This document shows positions 1 through 8,221 of a DNA stretch of 55,468 nucleotides, piece by piece; position 1 is the first letter of the stretch, and each line of letters opens with the position of its first letter. Origin of the DNA: DAHVFK01 sp035310985 (GTDB taxonomy: Bacteria; Pseudomonadota; Gammaproteobacteria; Burkholderiales; SG8-39); NCBI GenBank assembly GCA_035310985.1, contig DATGDH010000040.1, positions 1 to 55,468 of the forward strand, in the 5' to 3' direction. Under the pieces are notes generated by a model. That model was not told the DNA's origin. It was given only the letters and a program-made list of their open reading frames with translations, and did no database searches. Made by a program: the position numbers and the translations under genes.

Positions 1-783
1 GTCACGGAGAAGGTCGCGCCCGGCAGGCCGGGCAAGATATTGATCGAGTACGTCCCACCGGAGGACCCGAAGCACGAGGCGCTGTACAAGTTTCTCAAGG
101 AGCGCCAGGTCCTCGAGCAGATCCAGATGGTGCTGAGCGCCTTCAAGCTGCCGCGCAATATCACGCTGCGGACAAAGGGCTGCAAGGGCGTGCGCAACGC
201 CTGGTACGACGACGAGGACTTCTCGATCACGGCCTGCTACGAGTACCTGCAGGACGTGGTCGACCATGCGCCTACGGACGTCAGCCCCGCCGGCATCACG
301 CGCCAGGACGCGATCATCGGCCCCACGGCCGAGGTGTTCCTGCACGAGGCCGCGCACATGCTGTTCCACCAGTATCACATGCCGCTGCTCGGGCCGGAGG
401 AGGACTCGGCCGACGCGGTGGCCGCCTACACGATGATGCAGTTCGGGCCCAAGTTCGCGCGCTCGGCGATCAGCGGGGTGGCGTTCATGTACGCGCGCAA
501 GGCCGAGGAGCAGGCGAAGACCTTCGAAAAGGAGGATCTCGCCGAGGAGCACCCCCTTACCCAGGCGCGCTTCTACACGCTTTTATGTTTCGCCTACGGC
601 GGCCAGCCGAAGAACTTCCAGTTCGTGGTCGACAAGGGCTACCTGCCCGAGTGGCGCGCCAAGAACTGCGACGGCGACTACGAGCGCATCGACTACGCCG
701 TGAAGACGCTGTTCCGCCCGCATATGGACGCGGCGAAGGCCAAGAAGACGCGCGCGTACTTCAATAAGAAGTTCGCAGACTAG
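1..783 (+). CDS. DUF4344-like putative metallopeptidase (5' end outside window)
   Basis: The reading frame is open to the left edge, so the N-terminus, where a signal peptide would be expected, is missing; an in-frame TTG at 40 is probably internal. An HEAAH zinc-protease motif lies about 115 residues from the left edge, followed about 15 residues later by an EEDSAD acidic segment that could supply the third ligand. This layout, and the conserved AWYDDEDFSITACYEY-type stretch before it, match the DUF4344 putative metallopeptidase family. The substrate is unknown. The stop at 783 is 5 bp from the convergent methyltransferase. Family assignment is fairly secure, function is not. Confidence 0.72.
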   Translation, partial: VTEKVAPGRPGKILIEYVPPEDPKHEALYKFLKERQVLEQIQMVLSAFKLPRNITLRTKGCKGVRNAWYDDEDFSITACYEYLQDVVDHAPTDVSPAGITRQDAIIGPTAEVFLHEAAHMLFHQYHMPLLGPEEDSADAVAAYTMMQFGPKFARSAISGVAFMYARKAEEQAKTFEKEDLAEEHPLTQARFYTLLCFAYGGQPKNFQFVVDKGYLPEWRAKNCDGDYERIDYAVKTLFRPHMDAAKAKKTRAYFNKKFAD

Positions 784-788
784 GGCGC

Positions 789-1619
789 TCAGCGCCGCCG
801 CGCCAATACCTCGATCGGCACGATGCGCGCTTGCGCCACGCCGCGCGAGGTGTTGGCCATGATCTCGCGCGCGCCTTCGCCGTGGATGAGCATCACGGCG
901 CGATGCGGCGGCTTTTCGCCGCGCGCGACGAGCTCGCGCGAGCGCGCGCCGAAGGCGAGCGCTTCCTCCGCTGTGCTGCGAAAGCGCAGGATCTCGAACC
1001 CGACGGCTTCCAGCCCGCGCCGCGTCTGCTCGGGCGTGGCGAGGAAGCTCGCCGCGGCGCTCGCCGCCCAGGGCATCGGGTAGTCGGGCTCGGGCCCGGG
1101 CCCGCGCGCGATCTCGGAGAGCATCAGCCAGCCGCCCGGCTTGAGCACGCGCCGGACCTCGCGATAGAGGGCGTTCTTGTCGGCGATGTTCATCGACACG
1201 TTCATCGAGTAGGCGCCCTCGAAGCTCGCGTCGGCGAACGGCATGGCGAGCGCGTCGCCCTGCTCGAAGCGCACGCGCTCGGCGAGGCCGAGCAGGGCGG
1301 TAAGGTGGCGCGCGACCTCGCAGAATTCTGGCGTGAGGTCGATGCCGGTGATGCGGCAGCCGAAGCGGCGCGCGAGGTAGCGCGCGGGTCCGCCGATGCC
1401 GCTGCCGACGTCCAGCAGGTGGTGTGCGGCCTCGATCTCGATCGGATCGGCGAGCTCGCGCGTCGCTTCCAGGCCGCGGGTGTGGAATTGGTCATACGCC
1501 GCCAGCGCCTCGAGGCTCGGGCGCGCCGGATCGACGCCGTCCTCGGCGAGCGCCGCGGCGAGGCGCGCAAGCAGCGCGCCGCGGCTGTAGTGGTCCGTAA
1601 TGTGGCCTTCTGCACCCAT
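789..1619 (-). CDS. Class I SAM-dependent methyltransferase (UbiE/sterol-methyltransferase-like)
   Basis: The protein (276 aa) carries motif I (LLDVGSGIGGPARYLA), the acidic post-I motif (GIDLTPEF), GDALAMPF and the LKPGGWLMLSE strand, so it is a Rossmann-fold SAM methyltransferase of the Methyltransf_11 type that acts on small molecules. The substrate cannot be read from sequence. ATG 1619 gives an N-terminus typical of the family (MGAEGHITDHYS). An in-frame ATG at 1655 would overlap the start of the divergent hydrolase at 1654, so 1619 is preferred. The two genes share a regulatory gap of only 34 bp. Confidence 0.85.
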   Translation of the reverse strand: MGAEGHITDHYSRGALLARLAAALAEDGVDPARPSLEALAAYDQFHTRGLEATRELADPIEIEAAHHLLDVGSGIGGPARYLARRFGCRITGIDLTPEFCEVARHLTALLGLAERVRFEQGDALAMPFADASFEGAYSMNVSMNIADKNALYREVRRVLKPGGWLMLSEIARGPGPEPDYPMPWAASAAASFLATPEQTRRGLEAVGFEILRFRSTAEEALAFGARSRELVARGEKPPHRAVMLIHGEGAREIMANTSRGVAQARIVPIEVLARRR

Positions 1620-1653
1620 GGGCGCGATCTCTTCGGTTAAGCTTACTCCGATC

Positions 1654-2703
1654 ATGCTCGAACCTCTCGCCGTCGATAGCCTGGAAGTGCTGGTGCTGGT
1701 CGACAACACGACCGACAGCCTGTCGAGCACGCCGAAGAGCGTGGTGCCGGAATGGACCGGCCTGCTGACCGGCGGGCGCATGCACATCCTCTCGGGCGCC
1801 GCGATCTGCTGCGCGAACCACGGCCTGTCGCTGCTCGTCACGGCGCAGGTGGGCACGACGCGCCGCGCCCTGCTGCTCGACGCCGGGCCCGAGGGCGCGG
1901 CGTTCCTGCGCAATGCCGGCATCCTCGGCGTGGACTTCGCGGGCATCGAGGCGGTGGTGCTGTCGCACGGCCACTGGGACCACGCCGGCGGGCTGCTCGC
2001 GGCGCTCGAGGCGGTCGTGCGCGACCGCGGCAAGGGCGGCGTCGAGTGCTACGTCCACCCGGGCATGTTCGCGCAGCGCGCCGTGCAGCGGCCGAGCGGG
2101 CAGCTGTTCGTGCATGAGCCGGTGCCCGACCCGGCGCTGCTCGCGGACGCCGGTGCGCGCGTGGTGAATACGCGCGAGCCGCAGCTCCTGTGCGGCGGCG
2201 CGTTCTACCTGAGCGGCGAGATTCCGCGCCGCACGCCCTACGAGGTGGGGCTGCCGGGGCACGTACGGCGCAGCGCCGACGGCAAATCCTGGGAGCCCGA
2301 TCCGCTGCTCATGGACGAGCGCTTCGTGGCGGTGCGCGTGAAGGGCAAGGGCCTGGTCGTGCTCACCGCCTGCTCGCACGCCGGGGTGATCAACGTGCTC
2401 AGGCACGCCACCGAGCTGTTCCCCGACGTGCCGCTATACGGCGTGCTGGGCGGCTTTCACCTCGCCGGCGTCACCGAGAAGGCGATCCCGGAGACGGTGC
2501 GCGACCTGAAGAAGCTCGGGCCCAAGCTGCTCGCGCCCGGTCACTGCACGGGCTGGCGCGCGCTCTCGGCGATGTCCCAGGCCTTCGGCGAGGAGGAGCT
2601 GGTCCCCTCGGCGGTCGGCAAGCGCTACTTCATCGACCGGCGCGGCGCGCCTAGGCGCGCTCCTCGCGCCAGCGGGCGGCCTCCGCGCGGATCGCGCCGA
2701 TAA
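1654..2703 (+). CDS. MBL-fold metallo-hydrolase
   Basis: This 349-aa protein has the metallo-beta-lactamase metal site SHGHWDHAGG near residues 100-110, further likely ligands in TACSHAG and APGHCTGW, and an N-terminal DNTTDSLSSTPK segment seen in the dihydropterin/phosphoribosyl-type MBL subfamily annotated as 7,8-dihydropterin-6-yl-methyl-4-aminobenzene 5'-phosphate synthase-like. The actual reaction in bacteria is not settled. It is divergent from a methyltransferase, and its Arg-rich C-terminal tail overlaps the end of the convergent pcaQ gene by 53 bp. The tail after FIDRRG looks non-conserved. Confidence 0.8.
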   Translation: MLEPLAVDSLEVLVLVDNTTDSLSSTPKSVVPEWTGLLTGGRMHILSGAAICCANHGLSLLVTAQVGTTRRALLLDAGPEGAAFLRNAGILGVDFAGIEAVVLSHGHWDHAGGLLAALEAVVRDRGKGGVECYVHPGMFAQRAVQRPSGQLFVHEPVPDPALLADAGARVVNTREPQLLCGGAFYLSGEIPRRTPYEVGLPGHVRRSADGKSWEPDPLLMDERFVAVRVKGKGLVVLTACSHAGVINVLRHATELFPDVPLYGVLGGFHLAGVTEKAIPETVRDLKKLGPKLLAPGHCTGWRALSAMSQAFGEEELVPSAVGKRYFIDRRGAPRRAPRASGRPPRGSRR

Positions 2704-3580
2704 GCGCCTGCAGCGCGGCGCCGGGCGCCGCGTCGGCGCGCAGCGCCAGTCCGATCGGCTCCTCGGTGCCCGCGGTCGACAGCGGAACGCGCGCGAGCAG
2801 CCCCGCGGCGAGGTCGATCTCGATCGCGCCGATCGGCGCGAACCACACCATGTCGCCGGCGCGCGCGAGCGCGCGGGCGAAGGAAACCGACAGCGTCTCG
2901 ACGCGATCCTCCGGCAGCGCAAGACCGTGCGCCGCGAGCAGGCTCTCGGCGCTCTGGCGCAGCGTGGTGCCCGGCGTGGCGACGATCGCCGGGTAGCGCA
3001 GCGCGCGCTCCAGGCCCGGCTCGCGCTCGCCGAGCAGCGGGTGGTCCGGATGCACGACGAGCGCGAGCGCGTCGGCATACAGATGCTCGAAGCTTAGGCC
3101 GGTCATGTGCTCGGGATCGGACAGGCGCACGAGCGCGACGTCGAGCTCGCGGTGCTGCAGCTGCGCGAGCAGCTGCGCGTTCGGTCCGCTCGCCACGCGC
3201 AGGAGCGCGCCGGGCATCTCGGCGCGAAAGCGCAGCACCGCGGGCGGCGCGAAGCACGGCGCGACCGAGGGCAGCAGCCCGAGGCGCAGCACGACGCCGC
3301 CGCGCCGCTGCGCCTGCGCCAGGCTGTCGACACCTTGCTCGAGCGCGGCGACGCTCGCGCGCGCATGGCGCAGGAACACTTCGGCCGCGGCGGTCGGCAC
3401 CGCGCCGCGGCGGCCGCGACGAAACAGCGGCCCGCCGAGAATCTCCTCCAGCTCGCGCAGCGTCTTCGACACCGCGGGCTGCGTAATCGCGAGCCGCTCG
3501 GCTGCGCGCTGGATCGAGCGTTCCTCCGCGACGGCGAGGAAGCATTGGAGGTGACGCAGCTTCAGGCGTCCGTCCAGCAT
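2651..3580 (-). CDS. pcaQ: LysR-family regulator of the protocatechuate genes (PcaQ-like)
   Basis: The 309-aa protein has an N-terminal LysR helix-turn-helix (about residues 7-65, LKLRHLQCFLAVAEE ... ITQPAVSKTLRELE) and a periplasmic-binding-like effector domain after residue 90. It is divergent from pcaHG, with a 100-bp shared control region that contains a perfect ATAACC-TGT-GGTTAT palindrome 7 bp from its start codon. PcaQ in other proteobacteria is a LysR activator of protocatechuate genes that binds an ATAACC/GGTTAx palindrome, so context and operator agree. The inducer is presumably a protocatechuate-pathway intermediate (inference). Confidence 0.87.
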   Translation of the reverse strand: MLDGRLKLRHLQCFLAVAEERSIQRAAERLAITQPAVSKTLRELEEILGGPLFRRGRRGAVPTAAAEVFLRHARASVAALEQGVDSLAQAQRRGGVVLRLGLLPSVAPCFAPPAVLRFRAEMPGALLRVASGPNAQLLAQLQHRELDVALVRLSDPEHMTGLSFEHLYADALALVVHPDHPLLGEREPGLERALRYPAIVATPGTTLRQSAESLLAAHGLALPEDRVETLSVSFARALARAGDMVWFAPIGAIEIDLAAGLLARVPLSTAGTEEPIGLALRADAAPGAALQALIGAIRAEAARWREERA

Positions 3581-3586
3581 GGATCT

Positions 3587-3601
3587 ATAACCTGTGGTTA
3601 T
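3587..3601. promoter_or_regulatory. Candidate PcaQ operator (T-N11-A palindrome)
   Basis: ATAACC-TGT-GGTTAT is a perfect 6-3-6 inverted repeat and contains the LysR T-N11-A signature. It sits 7 bp before the pcaQ start and about 80 bp before pcaH, a position suited to autoregulation of pcaQ and activation of pcaHG. The half-sites match those described for PcaQ in rhizobia, though the spacer here is 3 rather than 4 bases. Confidence 0.7.
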
Positions 3602-3653
3602 GGAACTGGAGAGAAAACGTCAATATACATAACTTTTCATGCCGGCTAGATTT

Positions 3654-3669
3654 GTTGATTTCGATCAAC
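3654..3669 (+). other. Perfect hairpin with UUCG loop in the pcaH leader
   Basis: GTTGAT-TTCG-ATCAAC forms a perfect 6-bp stem closed by a UUCG tetraloop. It ends one base before the AGGAG Shine-Dalgarno of pcaH at 3671-3675. It may stabilise the 5' end or limit ribosome access; no function is proven. Confidence 0.45.
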
Positions 3670-3680
3670 TAGGAGCCCGC

Positions 3681-4415
3681 ATGGCCGCAGTCGTATCGCC
3701 CCACGCGCCCGTCGCCGAGCCGCTCAGCCCGCGTGACTGGGCGAGCCATCCTCCGTACGTTTATCCCGCCTACAAGTCGACCATCAAGCGCGGTCCGACC
3801 AGGCCGCTCGTGCCGCTCGCGGACGCGCACGCGCGGCGCCGCGCGCCGGTCTATGGGCACGAGGACATCGGCCCGCTCGACAGCGACCTGACGAAGAACG
3901 CGGCCAGGAACGGCGAGCCGCTCGGCGAGCGCATCGTGGTCACGGGCCGCGTGCTGGACGAAGGCGGGCGGCCGGTCGCGAACACGCTGGTCGAGATCTG
4001 GCAGGCGAACGCCGCCGGGCGCTACGTGCACAAGGTCGACCAGCACCACGCGCCGCTCGATCCGAATTTCCTCGGCGCCGGGCGCTGCCTCACCGACGCG
4101 CAAGGCCGCTACCGGTTCCTCACCGTCAAGCCAGGCGCCTATCCGTGGGGCAACCACCCGAACGGCTGGCGCCCGAACCACATCCACTTCTCGCTGTTCG
4201 GCGAGTACTTCGCCAGCCGCCTGGTGACGCAGATGTTCTTTCCGGGCGACCCGCTGCTCGCGTTCGATCCCATCTACCAGAGCGCGCCCGAGGGCGCGCG
4301 CGAACGGCTGGTATCGCAGCTGAACCTGGACGTCGTCGGCGAGCCGGGCTTTGCGCTTGGCTTCGAGTTCGACATCGTGCTGCGCGGCGCGGCGCAAACG
4401 CCGATGGGAAGATAG
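3681..4415 (+). CDS. pcaH: Protocatechuate 3,4-dioxygenase beta subunit
   Basis: This is the catalytic iron(III) subunit of intradiol protocatechuate 3,4-dioxygenase, which cleaves protocatechuate to 3-carboxy-cis,cis-muconate in the beta-ketoadipate pathway. The 244-aa product has the expected ligands: Tyr115 in GRYVHK, Tyr154 in PGAYPWG, His167 and His169 in NHIHF. Family length fits. The ATG at 3681 is chosen over an upstream in-frame ATG because AGGAG at 3671-3675 precedes it. pcaG follows after 3 bp. Expression is expected to need PcaQ encoded divergently. Confidence 0.96.
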   Translation: MAAVVSPHAPVAEPLSPRDWASHPPYVYPAYKSTIKRGPTRPLVPLADAHARRRAPVYGHEDIGPLDSDLTKNAARNGEPLGERIVVTGRVLDEGGRPVANTLVEIWQANAAGRYVHKVDQHHAPLDPNFLGAGRCLTDAQGRYRFLTVKPGAYPWGNHPNGWRPNHIHFSLFGEYFASRLVTQMFFPGDPLLAFDPIYQSAPEGARERLVSQLNLDVVGEPGFALGFEFDIVLRGAAQTPMGR

Positions 4416-4418
4416 GCC

Positions 4419-5006
4419 ATGACGCTCAAGCAGACCCCTTCGCAGACCGTAGGCCCGTACTTCGCGTACGGGCTCACGCCCGAGCAGTACGGCTACGAGT
4501 ACAAGAGCCTGTTCGGCCCGCTGCTCGCCGGCCCCGAGGCGCGCGGCGAGCACATCCGGCTCACCGGGCGCGTGTTCGACGGCGACGGCGTGCCGGTGAA
4601 CGACGCGATGATCGAGATCCTGCAGCCCGACGCCGACGGGCACTTCGTCGCCTCGAGCTCGGAAGCGCGCGCGAGCGACTTCCGCGGCTTCGGACGCTGC
4701 GGCACGGGCACGCACGCGTCGCTGCACTTCTGGTTCGACACCGTGAAGCCGGGCGCCGCCGCGCCCGGCGAGGCGCCGCACATCGACGTCATCGTCACCA
4801 TGCGCGGCATGCTCAGCCACGCCTTCACGCGCGTGTACTTCGAGGACGAGGCCGAGGCGAACGCGCGCGACCCGGTGCTCGCCGCGCTGCCGCCCGAGCG
4901 TCGCGCGACGCTCGTCGCGCGGCGCGAGCAGCATCCCGGCGGCGCGGCCTACCGCTTCGACATCCGCATGCAGGGGCCGAAGGAGACGGTGTTCTTCGAC
5001 CTGTAG
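4419..5006 (+). CDS. pcaG: Protocatechuate 3,4-dioxygenase alpha subunit
   Basis: The 195-aa alpha subunit pairs with PcaH to form the dioxygenase protomer. It begins with the typical TPSQTVGPYFAYGLTPEQY segment, shares the intradiol beta-sandwich fold (RLTGRVFDGDGVPVNDAMIEILQPD), and lacks the iron ligands of the beta chain, as expected. It follows pcaH in the same operon. No downstream pcaBCD genes are present here; the next gene is on the opposite strand, so the rest of the pathway must be encoded elsewhere. Confidence 0.96.
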   Translation: MTLKQTPSQTVGPYFAYGLTPEQYGYEYKSLFGPLLAGPEARGEHIRLTGRVFDGDGVPVNDAMIEILQPDADGHFVASSSEARASDFRGFGRCGTGTHASLHFWFDTVKPGAAAPGEAPHIDVIVTMRGMLSHAFTRVYFEDEAEANARDPVLAALPPERRATLVARREQHPGGAAYRFDIRMQGPKETVFFDL

Positions 5007-5022
5007 GGCCCGCCGCGAGGGC

Positions 5023-5394
5023 TCAGGCCTGGCGCTGCTGCCAGTCGGCGCGCCGGAAGCGCTTGCGGCGCGTCTGCGCGGCCGCGCCGCGCTTGGCGTA
5101 CTCCTGCAGGCGCCCGAGCACCGCCTGCGCTACCTCGCCGGGCAGCGCGCGCGCCACCGAGTCGAATCGCCCCGCGATGTCCTGCGCGGCCAGTAGATCG
5201 GTGCCGTCGTGGAAGTAGCCGCGCTCGCGGTCCCAGACCAGCGCGCGCTCGGTGGCGTCCAGCCCGTAGCACAGCTCGAAGCGCTCCAGGTCGCCGTCTG
5301 ACGCCTGGGATACGAAAAGGTCGAAGTAATCGTCGTGAAACCAGCGCCGCCGCTTGCGCGGCGAGTCCTGCGTGACCCCCAGAATCTCGCGCAT
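5023..5394 (-). CDS. Conserved hypothetical protein (WFHDDYFDLFV motif)
   Basis: The 123-aa product starts at ATG 5394, preceded by a GGGAGA ribosome-binding site. Its N-terminus (MREILGVTQDSPRKRRRWFHDDYFDLFV) and central ERFELCYGLDATERALVW look like a compact globular cytosolic protein; the C-terminus is strongly basic (RRKRFRRADWQQR). I do not recognise a named domain. Similar short proteins of unknown function seem common in Betaproteobacteria (recollection, not checked). It converges on pcaG and diverges from the DUF1993 gene. Confidence 0.7.
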   Translation of the reverse strand: MREILGVTQDSPRKRRRWFHDDYFDLFVSQASDGDLERFELCYGLDATERALVWDRERGYFHDGTDLLAAQDIAGRFDSVARALPGEVAQAVLGRLQEYAKRGAAAQTRRKRFRRADWQQRQA

Positions 5395-5500
5395 CGTCTC
5401 CCGTAGCCTCGTGTGTCGAGTTACTCCTCCTGCGGCGAGTGTACCGCAAGCCGGGGCGCTAGAATGCGCCTCCTCGTCGTTTACCCCCGGAGGGGCTTCC

Positions 5501-6007
5501 ATGGTCATCTCGATGTACCAGGCGAGCGCGCCGCGCTTCCTCGCCACGCTGGGCAATCTATCGGCGATCCTGGACAAGGCCCAGGCCTACGCCGAGCACA
5601 AGAAGCTCGACCCGACGACCCTGCCCGGTTGCCGGCTGTATCCCGACATGCTGCCGCTCGCGCGCCAGGTGCAGGTCGCGTGCGACAACGCCAAGGGCGC
5701 GGTGGCGCGCCTCGCCGGCGCCGAGAATCCGCGCCACGAGGACGTGGAAAAGACGCTGCCGGAACTCCAGGCACGCATCGCCAGAACCATTGAGTTCATC
5801 AAGGGATTCACGCCGGCCCAGATCGACGGCAGCGAGGAGCGCGAGATCGTGCTCAAGCTCGGCAAGAGCGAGCAGAAATGGCGCGGCATGCAGTACCTGC
5901 TCGGCTTCGCGTTGCCCAATTTCTACTTCCATGTCGTCACCGCCTACGACATCCTGCGCCACAACGGCGTGGAGCTCGGCAAGCGCGACTACATCGGCAA
6001 CCCCTAG
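5501..6007 (+). CDS. DUF1993 family protein
   Basis: The 168-aa product begins MVISMYQASAPRFLATLGNL and ends with FYFHVVTAYDILRHNGVELGKRDYIG, both characteristic of the DUF1993 family, an all-helical four-helix fold related in shape to DinB-type proteins. Function is unknown. ATG 5501 has a strong CCGGAGGGG ribosome-binding site at 5488-5496. The gene is monocistronic, between a divergent hypothetical and convergent gshA, whose stop is 2 bp away. Confidence 0.88.
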   Translation: MVISMYQASAPRFLATLGNLSAILDKAQAYAEHKKLDPTTLPGCRLYPDMLPLARQVQVACDNAKGAVARLAGAENPRHEDVEKTLPELQARIARTIEFIKGFTPAQIDGSEEREIVLKLGKSEQKWRGMQYLLGFALPNFYFHVVTAYDILRHNGVELGKRDYIGNP

Positions 6008-6008
6008 C

Positions 6009-7595
6009 TCACAGGCCGCTCAGGTAAGGGCCGACGAGCAGGTCCTGCGACAGGTACTGCTGGCGATAGGCTTCGAACGGCACGCGGTCGGCCGCCTCGA
6101 TCGCCTTCTGCCCGGCGATCGACTCGGTCGCCATGCGTTCGAATGCCGCCTGCACGCGCGGCGCGGGCGCGAGGCTGCGCAGGGCCTCGCGGTGGCGCTC
6201 GGACTGCGCGGCGGCGAAGTCGACGTAGGAGCCGGCGTACCGGTCGCGCAGCTCGGAGAGCACGCGCGCCGACGGCAGCCGCGAGGGGTCGGCGAGCGCC
6301 GCGCGCGCGGTGTCGAGCGCCTCCGCGTAGTGCTCGGCCCCGTGCGCCGCGTCGAGTGCCGCGGCGATCGGCGCGCATTCGTCCAGCAGGCTGCGGCCCC
6401 AGTCGCCGAGCGCGGCTTCGCGCCCGCCGTGCTCCAGGCGCAGCCCCGGCTCGCGGCCGCGCTCGGCGACGCGATGCTGGTTGCGCGAGATGAACGCGAT
6501 CTCCTCGGGCGTGTCCGGCGGGCTGTCGGCGAGCAGGCAGTGCAGCAGGAACACGTCGAGCAGACGCATGCTCTGCGCGCCGATGCCGATCGGGTTGAAA
6601 GGATCGAGATCGACCAGTCGCACCTCGACGTACTCGACACCGCGCGCGCCGAGCGCGCGCAGCGAGCGCTCGCCCGGCTCGATGCGGCGCTTGGGGCGGA
6701 TCGTGCCGTAGAACTCGTTCTCGATCTGCAGCAGTGTCGTGGAGAGCTGGCGGTAGTCGTCGCCGTCTCGCAGGCCGATCGCCTCGTACGGCGGGTAGGG
6801 CCGGGTGAGCGCCGGATAGAGCGACGCGGCATAGCTTTTCAGGCTGTTGAAGCTCACCGCGAGCGACCCCTGCGCCTCGCTCTGGTAGCCGAGCGGCCCC
6901 ATGCGCAGCGACGTGCCGTGCGGCAGGTGCAGCGTGCCGGGGGCGAGCTCCAGCAGGCGGTGCCCGCGGCCGGCGACGAAGGTGCTGCACACGGCGGGCG
7001 AGGCGCCGATCAGGTAGATCGGCAGCCAGGAGTGGCGCCTGAAGTTGCGGATCAGAGCGAAATAGGCGTCATTGCGGTAGATGCCGTCGTCGCCCGCGAG
7101 GCCGTCGGCGCCGCGCAGCGCCGGCCACGCGGCCTCGGGGAGCGAGAAGTTGTAGTGCACGCCGGAGATGGTCTGCATACGCCGGCCGTAGCGGTAGGAA
7201 AGGCCGCGCCGGTAGATGGTCTTCGCGCGCCCGACGTTCGAGATCCCGTAGCGGCCGAGCGGAATGGCGTCCTCGGCGGGCAGCCTGCACGGCATGCTTG
7301 CCGCCCACAGCAGCTCGTCGCCGACCTGGCGGTAGACCTCCTGGTGGATGCGCGTCAGCTCTTCGAGACAGTCCTCGATGCGCTCGTGCGCGCCGGTGAT
7401 CAGCTCGAGCTGCGACTCGCTGAAGTCCGTGGTGATGTGCGGATGCGTGAGCGCCGAGCCCAGGCCGGCGGGATGCGGCGTGCGCGCGAGCGAGCCGTCG
7501 GGCGCCACGCGCACGCTCTCTTTCTCGACGCCGCGCCGAATGCCGCGCAGCAGTCCGGGCGCAAGGGCCCGCAGCCGTTCCTCCAGGCGGGGCAA
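6009..7595 (-). CDS. gshA: Glutamate-cysteine ligase, gamma-proteobacterial type
   Basis: This enzyme joins glutamate and cysteine with ATP, the first step of glutathione synthesis. The 528-aa length and sequence follow E. coli GshA: GIRRGVEKESVRV near the N-terminus, GSALTHPHITTDFSE, SMPC, YGISNVGRAKTIYRRGL, and MQTISGVHYNFSLP. The start is TTG 7595, preceded by AGGAG about 7 bases upstream; no better ATG is in frame. gshB is not in the window. The gene stands alone between the DUF1993 gene and the envelope-protein group. Confidence 0.94.
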   Translation of the reverse strand: MPRLEERLRALAPGLLRGIRRGVEKESVRVAPDGSLARTPHPAGLGSALTHPHITTDFSESQLELITGAHERIEDCLEELTRIHQEVYRQVGDELLWAASMPCRLPAEDAIPLGRYGISNVGRAKTIYRRGLSYRYGRRMQTISGVHYNFSLPEAAWPALRGADGLAGDDGIYRNDAYFALIRNFRRHSWLPIYLIGASPAVCSTFVAGRGHRLLELAPGTLHLPHGTSLRMGPLGYQSEAQGSLAVSFNSLKSYAASLYPALTRPYPPYEAIGLRDGDDYRQLSTTLLQIENEFYGTIRPKRRIEPGERSLRALGARGVEYVEVRLVDLDPFNPIGIGAQSMRLLDVFLLHCLLADSPPDTPEEIAFISRNQHRVAERGREPGLRLEHGGREAALGDWGRSLLDECAPIAAALDAAHGAEHYAEALDTARAALADPSRLPSARVLSELRDRYAGSYVDFAAAQSERHREALRSLAPAPRVQAAFERMATESIAGQKAIEAADRVPFEAYRQQYLSQDLLVGPYLSGL

Positions 7596-7689
7596 GCGCC
7601 TGCTCCTCTGCTTTCGGGGCGCCTAGGGTAACAGATGGCCATCGCCCTCCTGCGAACCGATGCCCCTGCCGTTGACCCGGCGATTCGCT

Positions 7690-8202
7690 TCAGCGCGGGT
7701 AGTAGCCCGGAGGCGGCGGTGGCGGCGGGGGAGCGGAGTAGTACGCGCGGCGGCGGTAGTGTGGCGCGGGCTGTTCGCCGGCCGCAGGCACCTTGTCGCC
7801 CTTCGCGTACATGCATTGCGTATAGGCCATGTCGTAGCGCTGCTGGAGCGTGTAACCGGAGGCGTTGGCCGCGCCGACGCCCGCCGCCGAGCCGACCAGC
7901 AGGCCGGTGCCGGCCCCAACGGCGGCGCCTTCGTGACCGCCGATCAGCGCGCCTGCGGCCGCGCCGATGGCGGTGCCGACCGCGGCGCTCGCTATGCCGC
8001 TGTTGACCGAGGCGTCCTGCGGCGTGCCGCCGGTCTGACCGCCGGCGTACTGCCGGCACTCGAAGTCATCGTTGCGGAATTGATCGAAGCTGCGCCCCTC
8101 GCCGGGAAGCGCCATGACGCTCGGGCCGCTTGGCGGCGCGACCACGCAGCCGCCGAGCGCGAGTGCCGCGGCGACGAACGGCGCAAGAGCAATGGGTTTC
8201 AT
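7690..8202 (-). CDS. Glycine-zipper lipoprotein
   Basis: The 170-aa product has a lipoprotein signal with lipobox LALGGC (Cys18), a Gly/Ala-rich double zipper helix hairpin at about residues 70-110 (SAAVGTAIGAAAGALIGG, GAGTGLLVGSAAGVG) and a Pro/Tyr-rich C-terminus with eight consecutive prolines. It is of the YMGG/Gly-zipper type, attached to the outer or inner membrane from the periplasm; function unknown. It lies 19 bp downstream of the Pro/Tyr-rich secreted gene on the same strand and probably shares its transcript. Confidence 0.85.
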   Translation of the reverse strand: MKPIALAPFVAAALALGGCVVAPPSGPSVMALPGEGRSFDQFRNDDFECRQYAGGQTGGTPQDASVNSGIASAAVGTAIGAAAGALIGGHEGAAVGAGTGLLVGSAAGVGAANASGYTLQQRYDMAYTQCMYAKGDKVPAAGEQPAPHYRRRAYYSAPPPPPPPPGYYPR

Positions 8203-8221
8203 GTTCCGGTTCCTCCGCTGA

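Noticed and set aside
5790..7631. Long open frame (613 codons) on the + strand opposite gshA
   Set aside because: It is antisense to a well-supported gshA; such long shadows are expected at this GC content, and its sequence is Arg/Ala/Gly-rich with no domain.
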